From: Polynucleobacter sp. es-EL-1 | Lineage (GTDB): Bacteria; Pseudomonadota; Gammaproteobacteria; Burkholderiales; Burkholderiaceae | Assembly: GCF_018687975.1 (NCBI RefSeq) | Contig: NZ_CP061310.1 | Span: 806,001 to 870,000, forward strand | Direction of reading: 5' to 3' | Length of the DNA stretch: 64,000 nucleotides | Part shown: positions 56,068 to 64,000 of the stretch, piece after piece | Layout: every line of letters starts with the position of its first letter | Position numbering within the stretch: position 1 is the first letter of the stretch | Translations under genes and position numbers: made by a program | The notes under the pieces: generated by a model | Told to the model about the DNA's origin: nothing | The model's database searches: none | The model's input: the letters and a program-made list of their open reading frames with translations, nothing else

Positions 56068-57288
56068 TTAAACAATGCCTTTTTCTTGGAGGTCAGCGAT
56101 AGTGTCGGCATCCATTTGGAGGCGTTCACGCAAAATTTCATTGGTATGCTGACCCAGTAAGGGTGGGGCTAGGCGTACTTCTACCGGCGTTTCCGACAGT
56201 CTCATTGGGCTAGCTACCAACTTCATGGTGCCAGCGCTTGGGTGGGGAACCTCAATTTGAACCCCTCTAAGCTTGACTTGCTCGTTGTCGAACACCTCTT
56301 TGAAGTTGTTAATAGGACCACAAGGAACGTTGGCTGCTTCAAGTAGGCTAATCCACTGAGCCTTCGTTTTCTTACGGGTCATCTCTTCTAGCAATGGAAT
56401 CAATAACTTGCGGTGTTCCACACGTAAGGGGTTGGACGCATAGAGAGGGTTTTCAGCCAATTGGGGCTCACCACCTGCGGTCACAAAATGCTTGAACTGA
56501 CCATCGTTCCCAACGCCCACAATGATCCAGCCATCAGAACTGGGGAAGGTCTGGTAAGGGACGATGATGGGAGAGGCGTTGCCCCAGCGGCGCGGAACCT
56601 TGTCTGAGCATAAATAGGCGCTAGAGACATTGGCCATGACTGCAATTTGAGTATCTAAAAGGGCCATATCGATGTATTGGCCTTGGCCTGTGCGATCGCG
56701 GTGAATTACCGCGGCCAAAATGGCGGTACTGGCATACATGCCCGTAAAAATGTCAGCAATGGCCACGCCAGCCTTTTGTGGGCTGGCTCCGGGAAAGTCA
56801 TCTGCTTCACCGGTCACACTCATAAAACCACCCATACCTTGGATGATGAAGTCATAACCAGGGCGATGAGCGTAAGGACCGTCTTGACCAAAACCGGTAA
56901 TAGAGCAGTAAATAAGGTCTGATTTAACCTTTTTGAGGCTCTCGTAATCTAAGCCGTACTTGGCAAGATCACCTACTTTGTAGTTTTCAATGACAACATC
57001 AGACTCTTTAGCGAGTTCTTTGATGATTTGTTGACCCTCAGGTTTGCTGATATCCACGGTAATTGAGCGTTTATTGCGATTAATGCAAATAAAATAGGCA
57101 GATTCAGTGGTTTCCTGACCATCTTGGTCTTTTGCAAAGGGAGGACCCCAGTGACGGGTGTCATCACCAGCGCCGGGACGCTCCACTTTGATGACATCTG
57201 CACCAAGATCGGCGAGATTTTGTGCACACCATGGACCTGCAAGCACACGGCTGAGGTCTAAAACGCGAATATGACTTAAGGCTCCCAT
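56068..57288 (-). CDS. Class III CoA-transferase (CaiB/BaiF family)
   Basis: 406 aa. Family III CoA-transferase: L-D-L-S-R-V-L-A-G-P-W-C-A-Q, the catalytic Asp in V-A-I-A-D-I-F-T-G-M-Y-A and R-P-G-Y-D-F-I-I-Q-G-M-G-G. It swaps CoA between carboxylic acids; formyl/oxalyl, carnitine and itaconate versions exist and cannot be separated by eye. Operon head with the MFS gene and the small membrane protein. Divergent from parE (79 bases). Confidence 0.9.
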   Translation of the reverse strand: MGALSHIRVLDLSRVLAGPWCAQNLADLGADVIKVERPGAGDDTRHWGPPFAKDQDGQETTESAYFICINRNKRSITVDISKPEGQQIIKELAKESDVVIENYKVGDLAKYGLDYESLKKVKSDLIYCSITGFGQDGPYAHRPGYDFIIQGMGGFMSVTGEADDFPGASPQKAGVAIADIFTGMYASTAILAAVIHRDRTGQGQYIDMALLDTQIAVMANVSSAYLCSDKVPRRWGNASPIIVPYQTFPSSDGWIIVGVGNDGQFKHFVTAGGEPQLAENPLYASNPLRVEHRKLLIPLLEEMTRKKTKAQWISLLEAANVPCGPINNFKEVFDNEQVKLRGVQIEVPHPSAGTMKLVASPMRLSETPVEVRLAPPLLGQHTNEILRERLQMDADTIADLQEKGIV

Positions 57289-57367
57289 CCCCCAATTTTG
57301 GCATGAAAGAAGGGGTAATTTGTGGAAAATTCAGGTTTTGTTTGAGACATGACTACAATTTGCGCGC

Positions 57368-59356
57368 ATGGCTACCCGTAAAACTTCCGAATACAGTGAA
57401 TCATCAATCCAGGTCCTTAAGGGGCTCGAACCTGTCCGACAGCGGCCGGGAATGTACACCCGTACTGATAACCCTTTGCACATCATTCAAGAGGTGCTCG
57501 ATAACGCTTCAGACGAGGCTTTAGGGGGTTTTGGTAAGCAAATTATTGTGACTTTGCATACTGACGGCAGCGTGAGTATTGAGGATGATGGCCGAGGTAT
57601 TCCCGTGGGAATGCATCCTACCGAGAAGCTTCCGGTAGTAGAAATCGTTTTCACCCAGCTTCATGCGGGTGGCAAGTTTGAAAAAGGCACTGGTGGGGCT
57701 TATGCCTTCTCAGGCGGTTTGCATGGCGTTGGTGTTTCCGTTACGAATGCCTTATCCAAGCGTCTAGAAGTTACTGTATGGCGTGACGGACAAGTATCTA
57801 CGCTCACTTTTGCTGATGGCAAGGTGATTGAAAAGCTCAAATCCGTCTCTGCAGGCAAAGAAGATAAAACACACGGTACGCGAGTGCGTGCCTGGCCCGA
57901 CGGAAAGTATTTTGATAGCTCCGCTATTCCGATGCCAGAACTGATTCGTCTGCTGCGTTCCAAGGCCGTTCTTTTGCCAGGCGTCAAAGTGACCCTTATT
58001 CAAGAGAAGTCTGGCGAGTCTCAAACTTGGCAATACGCTCAAGGTCTGCGTGGTTACCTCAATGAAGCAATGGCCCAAGCGGGTCATGGTGCTGAAGTCA
58101 TTCCTCCTTTTGAAGGTGAGCAATACGCTACTGGAAGTGGTGATGACGATTCATTTGCAGAGGGAGAGGGTGCAGCGTGGGTTGTTGCTTGGACTGAGGA
58201 TGGTGCACCAGTGCGAGAGAGTTACGTCAACCTCATTCCAACACCAGCCGGTGGAACGCATGAGAGTGGTCTGCGCGAAGGTCTGTTTAATGCTGTAAAA
58301 GGCTTTATCGAGATGCACGCCCTGCAACCGAAGGGCGTGAAGTTAATGCCGGAAGACGTTTTTGCGCGTGCCTCCTTTATTTTGTCCGCCAAGGTTTTAG
58401 ATCCTCAGTTCCAAGGGCAGATTAAAGAGCGTCTGAACTCGAGAGATGCGGTCCGTTTGGTTTCTGGTTATAGCAAGTCTGCCTTAGAGCTTTGGCTCAA
58501 TGAGCATGTGGATTATGGTCGTAAGCTTGCTGATTTAGTCATCAAGCAAGCTCAGGCAAGAACGCGTGCCGGTCAAAAAGTGGAGAAGAAAAAATCCTCT
58601 GGGGTTGCGGTTCTTCCGGGCAAGCTGACTGATTGCGAAAGCCAAGATACTGGCTTAAACGAAATCTTCTTAGTAGAGGGCGACTCTGCGGGTGGCTCAG
58701 CCAAGATGGGGCGTAATAAAGAGTATCAAGCGATCTTGCCACTACGAGGTAAGGTGCTCAATACCTGGGAAGCAGAGCGCGATCGCCTATTTGCCAATAA
58801 TGAAGTGCATGACATCGCAGTAGCGATTGGTGTAGATCCCCATGGCGCTAATGACAATCCAGATTTATCGAACTTACGCTATGGCAAGGTGTGTATTTTG
58901 TCTGATGCGGACGTCGATGGCGCCCACATTCAGGTATTACTGCTGACTTTGTTCTATAAACATTTCCCTAAACTCATTGAGTTAGGTCATGTACATATTT
59001 CAAGGCCACCTCTGTTTAGAGTCGATGCACCAGCGCGTGGCAAAAAGCCGGCTCAGAAAATTTATGCTTTGGATGCTAATGAGCTGCAAGCCATTGAAGA
59101 TAAGTTGCGTAAAGATGGCGTGAAAGAGTCTGCTTGGCAAATCTCCCGCTTTAAAGGCTTGGGGGAGATGAGTGCAGAACAACTATGGGACACCACCCTC
59201 AATCCAGACACTCGACGTTTACTGCCAGTGACTTTAGGTAGCTGGACTGAAGATGAAACAATCAAAACGATGGATATGCTCATGGGTAAATCCGAATCCG
59301 GGGCGCGTCGTGATTGGCTAGAAGAGCGCGGCAACGAAGTAGAGGCGGATATTTAA
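57368..59356 (+). CDS. parE: DNA topoisomerase IV subunit B
   Basis: 662 aa ATPase subunit: [16 protein letters not shown] and N-A-S-D-E-A-L (GHKL), Toprim [10 protein letters not shown] and D-A-D-V-D-G-A-H-I. Its length and the absence of GyrB's extra insert, plus parC next door, make it ParE rather than GyrB. It overlaps parC by one base (TAATG). Confidence 0.94.
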   Translation: MATRKTSEYSESSIQVLKGLEPVRQRPGMYTRTDNPLHIIQEVLDNASDEALGGFGKQIIVTLHTDGSVSIEDDGRGIPVGMHPTEKLPVVEIVFTQLHAGGKFEKGTGGAYAFSGGLHGVGVSVTNALSKRLEVTVWRDGQVSTLTFADGKVIEKLKSVSAGKEDKTHGTRVRAWPDGKYFDSSAIPMPELIRLLRSKAVLLPGVKVTLIQEKSGESQTWQYAQGLRGYLNEAMAQAGHGAEVIPPFEGEQYATGSGDDDSFAEGEGAAWVVAWTEDGAPVRESYVNLIPTPAGGTHESGLREGLFNAVKGFIEMHALQPKGVKLMPEDVFARASFILSAKVLDPQFQGQIKERLNSRDAVRLVSGYSKSALELWLNEHVDYGRKLADLVIKQAQARTRAGQKVEKKKSSGVAVLPGKLTDCESQDTGLNEIFLVEGDSAGGSAKMGRNKEYQAILPLRGKVLNTWEAERDRLFANNEVHDIAVAIGVDPHGANDNPDLSNLRYGKVCILSDADVDGAHIQVLLLTLFYKHFPKLIELGHVHISRPPLFRVDAPARGKKPAQKIYALDANELQAIEDKLRKDGVKESAWQISRFKGLGEMSAEQLWDTTLNPDTRRLLPVTLGSWTEDETIKTMDMLMGKSESGARRDWLEERGNEVEADI

Positions 59357-61803
59357 TGGCGACTAAAAAAACTCCAGGCGGTACTGGTTCAGACGATCAA
59401 GCGGACTTATTCGCAGGCGAACCGATTGAAATGAACATCGTTGAAGTGGATGAGCCCATTGCTCCTCAGGTAGGTGGACCTAAAGATCCGCATGACCCCA
59501 AAGTCATTGAGCTCAATGAAGATGATAAAGATAGCCTAACGCTCGCTGTCTATGCGGAGCGTGCTTATCTTGACTACGCCATTAGCGTGGTTAAAGGTCG
59601 CGCATTGCCTGACGTATCGGATGGTCAAAAGCCTGTACAGCGCCGCATTCTGTTCTCAATGAGTGAGATGGGTTTGCGCGCTGATGCTAAGCCCGTGAAG
59701 AGTGCCCGTGTAGTTGGTGACGTTTTGGGTAAATTTCATCCGCATGGTGATCAGTCAGCCTATGACGCATTAGTACGCTTGGCGCAAAGCTTTTCATTGC
59801 GCTACCCACTGATTGATGGGCAAGGTAACTTTGGCTCACGCGATGGTGATGGTGCTGCAGCGATGCGCTATACCGAAGCACGACTCACTAAGATTGCCAG
59901 CCTGCTGTTAAGTGAAATTGATGAGGGTACAGTCGATTTCGCTCCAAACTATGATGGTTCTTTCCAAGAGCCGAAGCTGTTGCCAGCGCGCTTACCGTTT
60001 GTATTGCTAAATGGAGCATCAGGTATTGCTGTGGGTATGGCTACCGAGATTCCTTCACACAATCTACGTGAAGTAGCAAGCGCGGCGATTGCCTTAATGA
60101 AGTCTCCGAAGATGAGTACTTCAGAATTGTTGGAGATCATGCCTGGCCCAGACTATCCAGGTGGTGGGCAAATTATTTCTTCTGCAGCAGAAATAGCGCA
60201 GATTTATGAAACTGGCCGAGGTAGCGTCAAGGTTAGAGCACGCTGGTCTGTCGAAGAATTGGCACGTGGTCAATGGCAAGTGATTGTGAATGAGTTGCCA
60301 CCATCCACATCTTCCCAGCGGGTATTGCAAGAGATTGAAGAAATTACAAACCCGAAGGTGAAGGTTGGTAAAAAGACCTTAACGCCTGAACAAAATAATC
60401 TGAAGTCCACTATTTTGAATGTCTTAGATGGTGTGCGCGATGAATCCAGTAAAGATGCAGCCGTACGCTTGGTCTTTGAGCCTAAGAGCAAGAATATTGA
60501 CGTCAATGAATTCGTCAACCTCTTGTTAGCGCATACCTCGCTTGAATCCAATGCCCCAATGAATTTGGTGATGATTGGCACGGATGGTCGTCCACGTCAA
60601 AAAGGCTTAAAAGAAATTATTTCTGAATGGATTTCGTTTAGGGTTGCTACCGTCACTCGGCGCACGCAACATCGCTTAAATAAAGTCAAAGACCGGATGC
60701 ATATTTTGGAAGGGCGCCTTACCGTTCTTCTGAATATTGATAAGGTGATTAAGATTATTCGCAATAGCGATGAGCCTAAGCTTGATTTAATGAAAGAATT
60801 TAAGCTTAGCGAGCGCCAAGCAGAAGATATTTTGGATATCCGTTTGCGTCAGTTGGCTCGCTTAGAAGGCATCAAGATCGAGCAAGAATTAAAAGAGCTG
60901 AAATCGGAGCGCGAGGACTTAGAAGGTCTCTTGCAAAGCGACACTGTTTTGCGTAAGCGCATCATCAAAGAAATTGAAGCGGACATGAAAGAGTTTGGCG
61001 ATGATCGCCGCACTTTAATATTGGAAGATAAGCGTGCTGTTGCTGAAACGAAGGTGCTCGATGAGCCGGTGACAGTGATTGTTTCTCAGAAAGGCTGGGT
61101 GAGGGTTCGGCAAGGTCATGAACATGACGCCACCCAGTTTGGTTTCAAAGCGGGTGATGCTCTCTATGCCACCTTTGAGTGCCGCACCATTGACGTGATG
61201 CAAGGCTTTGGTAGTGATGGTCGAGTCTATACCGTAGCGGTTAGCGAATTACCCGGTGCACGTGGTGATGGTTCACCATTAACCAGCTTTGTGAACTTGG
61301 CAGCAGGTTCGCAAATGGTTGCCTACTATGCTGGTCAAGCGGATGATTTGGTGCTGATATCAACCAGAGCAGGCAATGGTTTCTTGGCCAATGTCGCTGA
61401 CATGACTACCCGTAATAAGGCTGGTAAATCGTTTGTAGGGATTGATAGCAAATTCCCAGGTGGAGATGCTCCTCTTGGCGCAGCTAAAGTCACTGCAGGT
61501 ATGAAGCAAGTTGCTTGTCTTTCTGAGAGTTCTAAGTTGCTGGTATTCCCGCTCGATGAACTTAAGCGTTTACCTACAGGTGGTAAAGGTGTGATTTTGA
61601 TGGGCTTAGATGACAAAGAGAAGTTGGCATCGGCTATCGCAGTCGGCCCTGACGGCGCCACTTACTCTGGTGCTGGACGCGCAGGTAAGCCAACCGAGTT
61701 GAGTCTTGATGCAAAAACCCTGAAATCGTTTGCTGGCAATCGTGCTCGCAAAGGCCATTTCGTGGAACCTCGCCTCAAAGACGGCAAGCTCAAAGCAAAT
61801 TAA
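59356..61803 (+). CDS. parC: DNA topoisomerase IV subunit A
   Basis: 815 aa. The N-terminal about 60 residues form an acidic, low-complexity arm before the breakage-reunion core: [19 protein letters not shown], with catalytic Tyr in [25 protein letters not shown] is the quinolone-resistance region. The C-terminal beta-pinwheel lacks the GyrA-box, consistent with ParC. ATG 59356 overlaps the parE stop. Confidence 0.94.
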   Translation: MATKKTPGGTGSDDQADLFAGEPIEMNIVEVDEPIAPQVGGPKDPHDPKVIELNEDDKDSLTLAVYAERAYLDYAISVVKGRALPDVSDGQKPVQRRILFSMSEMGLRADAKPVKSARVVGDVLGKFHPHGDQSAYDALVRLAQSFSLRYPLIDGQGNFGSRDGDGAAAMRYTEARLTKIASLLLSEIDEGTVDFAPNYDGSFQEPKLLPARLPFVLLNGASGIAVGMATEIPSHNLREVASAAIALMKSPKMSTSELLEIMPGPDYPGGGQIISSAAEIAQIYETGRGSVKVRARWSVEELARGQWQVIVNELPPSTSSQRVLQEIEEITNPKVKVGKKTLTPEQNNLKSTILNVLDGVRDESSKDAAVRLVFEPKSKNIDVNEFVNLLLAHTSLESNAPMNLVMIGTDGRPRQKGLKEIISEWISFRVATVTRRTQHRLNKVKDRMHILEGRLTVLLNIDKVIKIIRNSDEPKLDLMKEFKLSERQAEDILDIRLRQLARLEGIKIEQELKELKSEREDLEGLLQSDTVLRKRIIKEIEADMKEFGDDRRTLILEDKRAVAETKVLDEPVTVIVSQKGWVRVRQGHEHDATQFGFKAGDALYATFECRTIDVMQGFGSDGRVYTVAVSELPGARGDGSPLTSFVNLAAGSQMVAYYAGQADDLVLISTRAGNGFLANVADMTTRNKAGKSFVGIDSKFPGGDAPLGAAKVTAGMKQVACLSESSKLLVFPLDELKRLPTGGKGVILMGLDDKEKLASAIAVGPDGATYSGAGRAGKPTELSLDAKTLKSFAGNRARKGHFVEPRLKDGKLKAN

Positions 61804-61824
61804 GTTTGTATTGAAATGCTTCAA

Positions 61825-61855
61825 AGCCTAGTGAGTTTTTTCACTAGGCTCTTGA
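61825..61855. terminator. Hairpin between parC and the ridA-like gene
   Basis: Perfect ten-pair stem AGCCTAGTGA / TCACTAGGCT with loop GTTTTT. It lacks a strong T-run, but its position between convergent genes suggests termination for both. Confidence 0.65.
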
Positions 61856-61859
61856 ACCT

Positions 61860-62318
61860 TTAAATTTCAGCGATTAATTCAATTTCAACGCAAGCGCCCA
61901 GTGGAATCTGAGCCACACCAAAAGCGCTACGAGCATGCTTACCAGCCTCCCCAAATACCTCAAAGAGGAGCTCTGAGCAGCCATTCACTACCAAGTGCTG
62001 TTCTGTAAATTCTGAAGTGGAGTTGACTAAGCCCATGACCTTGACGATGCGCTTGACTCTGTCAAGTGACCCAAGGTGATTTTGCAAGGTGGCAATCAGA
62101 TCAATTGCAATGGATTTAGCAGCTGCTTTGCCAGTTTCAGTGTCCATGTCTAAACCGAGCTTGCCAACCCAAGGCTTGCCATCTTTTTTAGCAATATGCC
62201 CAGATAAAAAGACGGTATTGCCAGTTGTCGCTGCCATGACATAGGCTGCTGCAGGAGGTCCAGGAGGCGGTAAATCAATGCCTAAAGTTTTGAGACGATC
62301 GCTAATAAGATTGGTCAT
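61860..62318 (-). CDS. RidA/YjgF-family deaminase-like protein
   Basis: 152 aa, RidA superfamily, clearing reactive enamine/imine intermediates. The region A-T-T-G-N-T-V-F-L-S-G-H-I-A and A-R-S-A-F-G-V-A-Q-I-P-L-G-A-C-V-E-I-E is typical, including the Arg that holds the substrate carboxylate. About 25 residues longer than RidA, as in the atuF-like or YoaB subgroup. 45 bases after the VWA gene, same strand. Confidence 0.86.
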   Translation of the reverse strand: MTNLISDRLKTLGIDLPPPGPPAAAYVMAATTGNTVFLSGHIAKKDGKPWVGKLGLDMDTETGKAAAKSIAIDLIATLQNHLGSLDRVKRIVKVMGLVNSTSEFTEQHLVVNGCSELLFEVFGEAGKHARSAFGVAQIPLGACVEIELIAEI

Positions 62319-62363
62319 GGTGTAGAAGTCTGTGAGAGTTAGAAAAATGGGAATTGATAAATC

Positions 62364-63539
62364 TTACTTGGAAAGTTGGCGCATGGCATCCTCAAGTCCA
62401 TTCATGGTGACGGGATACATACGATCTTTCATGAGGCCTTGCATGATTTCAATGGATTGTCGATATTGCCAAATGGATTCTGGTTCTGGATTGAGCCAGG
62501 CGTAGTGGGGGAAATGATCAGTGAGGCGATGTATCCAGGTTGCGCCAGATTCTCGATTGTTGTACTCAACTGCACCATTGGGGCTGAGTATTTCATAAGG
62601 CGACATGGTCGCGTCACCCACAAAAATCAGCTTGTAATCTGACCCATACTTGTTGATGACATCTTGAGTGCTGGTAACTTGATCACGTCTACGGCGATTA
62701 CTTTGCCATAGATGTTCATACACGCAGTTATGAAAATAATAGTGCTCAAGATGCTTAAATTCAGTTTTGACTGCAGTAAATAATTCCGATATCCGCTGCA
62801 CATGGTCATCCATAGACCCACCCACATCCATCAATAGCAATACTTTGACTTGGTTATGCCGCTCTGGCCGCATCTGTATATCAAGCATCCCCGCATTAGC
62901 AGCTGTAGAGTGAATGGTTTTATCGAGATCAAGCTCAAGACGGGATCCCGATCTTGCAAAGCGGCGAAGACGGCGCAAAGCCATTTTGATGTTGCGGGTA
63001 CCTAGACTCAAGTCGCTGTCATAGTCTTTAAATTCTCGAGCTTCCCAGACTTTGATAGCAGTGCGATTGCCAGCGCTTTCACCGCCAATACGAATACCTT
63101 CTGGATGGTAGCCACTGTGACCAAATGGAGAAGAGCCGCCAGCTCCAATCCATTTTTTGCCGCCACCATGCCATTCCTTTTGTTCTTTCATGAGCTCTTG
63201 CAAGCGTTTTTGCAGTGCCTGTGGGCCGCCTAATTTTTGTAAGGCTGCTTTTTCTTCGGCGCTCAGTACTCTTTGTAATTTCTTTTCTAGCCAATCCGCA
63301 GGAATATCAGGGGCTAGGGCGATAATCTTTTCAATACCCTGAAAGTAGGCCCCAAAAACTTGATCAAAGCGATCAAAGTATTGCTCATCTTTGACTAAGG
63401 TCATCCGTGCCAACTGGTAAAACTCATCGATGGAAGGTTCGATGACTCCGGCCTTTAAGGCATCGAGCAAACTTAAGAACTCTCGAACAGAAACCGGAAT
63501 TTTGGCTTCTTTTAAGCTCAAGAAAAATTCAATCAGCAT
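62364..63539 (-). CDS. VWA domain protein (CoxE-like)
   Basis: 391 aa. The C-terminal half is a von Willebrand A domain with metal site D-V-G-G-S (L-L-L-M-D-V-G-G-S-M-D-D). The N-terminal part matches CoxE-like proteins, partners of MoxR ATPases in metal-enzyme maturation. It lies 20 bases after the MoxR gene. The middle has a Gly/Lys-rich linker. Confidence 0.88.
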   Translation of the reverse strand: MLIEFFLSLKEAKIPVSVREFLSLLDALKAGVIEPSIDEFYQLARMTLVKDEQYFDRFDQVFGAYFQGIEKIIALAPDIPADWLEKKLQRVLSAEEKAALQKLGGPQALQKRLQELMKEQKEWHGGGKKWIGAGGSSPFGHSGYHPEGIRIGGESAGNRTAIKVWEAREFKDYDSDLSLGTRNIKMALRRLRRFARSGSRLELDLDKTIHSTAANAGMLDIQMRPERHNQVKVLLLMDVGGSMDDHVQRISELFTAVKTEFKHLEHYYFHNCVYEHLWQSNRRRRDQVTSTQDVINKYGSDYKLIFVGDATMSPYEILSPNGAVEYNNRESGATWIHRLTDHFPHYAWLNPEPESIWQYRQSIEIMQGLMKDRMYPVTMNGLEDAMRQLSK

Positions 63540-63559
63540 GAGATGGCGCGAAAAAAGGC

Positions 63560-64000
63560 TTAGCGGTTATTGCGATTCATCATCACTAGACGCTCAAATA
63601 AATGAACATCCTGCTCATTCTTCAGGAGTGCACCATGTAGAGGTGGCACCACCACTTTGTCATCATTGCTATGCAACGCTTGCGCCGGAATATCTTCTGC
63701 TAACAAGAGTTTGAGCCAATCGATGAGTTCCGAAGTGGATGGTTTTTTCTTGATGCCGGGCAGTGAACGAATTTGATAGAAGGACTTTAAAGCAGCCTCT
63801 AATAAATCCTGTTTGATATTGGGGTGATGAACATCAATAATACTTTGCATGGTTGTGGCATCTGGAAATGCGATGTAATGAAAGAAGCAACGACGCAAAA
63901 ATGCATCGGGCAATTCTTTTTCATTATTGGAGGTGATGATGACTAAAGGACGGTGTTTTGCTTTAATCAGCTCGCGCGTTTCGTAAACATAAAACTCCAT
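63560..64000 (-). CDS. MoxR-type AAA+ ATPase (partial, window edge)
   Basis: 146 visible residues; the gene continues past the right edge, where the Walker A and B motifs must lie. Seen here: sensor I V-I-I-T-S-N-N-E-K-E-L-P-D-A-F-L-R-R-C with the arginine finger, then the helical lid. MoxR ATPases work with VWA proteins such as the neighbour to insert cofactors or assemble complexes. The Met at 64000 is not taken as the true start. Confidence 0.85.
   Translation of the reverse strand: MEFYVYETRELIKAKHRPLVIITSNNEKELPDAFLRRCFFHYIAFPDATTMQSIIDVHHPNIKQDLLEAALKSFYQIRSLPGIKKKPSTSELIDWLKLLLAEDIPAQALHSNDDKVVVPPLHGALLKNEQDVHLFERLVMMNRNNR

Noticed and set aside
57368..61803. gyrB-gyrA next to DnaA boxes, hence oriC
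   Set aside because: Length and absence of the GyrB insert and GyrA-box make these parE-parC; dnaA and dnaN are not present and only two DnaA boxes are seen, so an origin is not supported.

Overview
The window looks like chromosomal DNA of a freshwater betaproteobacterium of the Burkholderiaceae, most probably Polynucleobacter or a close relative. This is an inference from gene content, moderate GC, compact spacing and frequent TTG/GTG starts; no database search was run. Most of the window is core chromosome: odhB-lpdA-zapE, trpS, dapA-bamC, roxA, slyD, cysE, trmJ, suhB, lpxH-ppiB, cysS, alkA-like, accA-tilS-lysC, apt, fadD, trhP, the thiamine genes, and parE-parC. These come as short, tightly packed operons on both strands.

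Two accessory regions stand out. The first (about 20.9-28.3 kb) begins directly after a tRNA-Ser gene and is a complete lasso-peptide cluster, read left to right: B1 recognition protein, C cyclase, two short precursor genes (47 aa each), an HPr-kinase-like kinase, B2 leader protease, an ABC exporter and a nucleotidyltransferase. Both precursors carry the W-x-x-P-x-L leader motif followed nine residues later by Thr, and both end in Ser. Serine is the residue that kinases of this family phosphorylate in paeninodin-type lasso peptides. The cluster therefore predicts two small lasso peptides that are phosphorylated, and perhaps further modified, at the C-terminus.

The second (about 38.9-47.2 kb) lies on the 3' side of a tRNA-Asn gene (minus strand, 47167-47242). 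Three partial copies of the tRNA 3' half lie at about 45.4, 42.2 and 38.9 kb. They become more degenerate with distance from the intact tRNA, and the two nearer ones keep the same terminator hairpin. Between them sit three cassettes of exported hydrolases: a periplasmic amidohydrolase plus an Ntn-type amidase, an outer-membrane protein plus a Tat-exported sulfatase, and a secreted lipase-like enzyme. This reads as serial integration at a tRNA hotspot, although no integrase is visible.

Between and after these regions: 28.3-38.8 kb holds an amidase, a small HTH/zinc-ribbon plus periplasmic-peptide bicistron, a zinc-ribbon/Smr protein, a stress-membrane trio (ElaB/YqjE/YqjK type), apt, a nucleosidase, fadD, two membrane proteins and trhP. 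From 47.3 to 53.4 kb are thiD and, on the other strand, thiC-thiO-thiS-thiG-thiE behind a TPP riboswitch. From 53.4 to 64 kb are a NUDIX hydrolase, an inverted pair of perfect DnaA boxes, tRNA-Arg(CCU), a CoA-transferase/MFS/small-membrane-protein operon, topoisomerase IV, a RidA protein and a VWA/MoxR pair cut by the window end.
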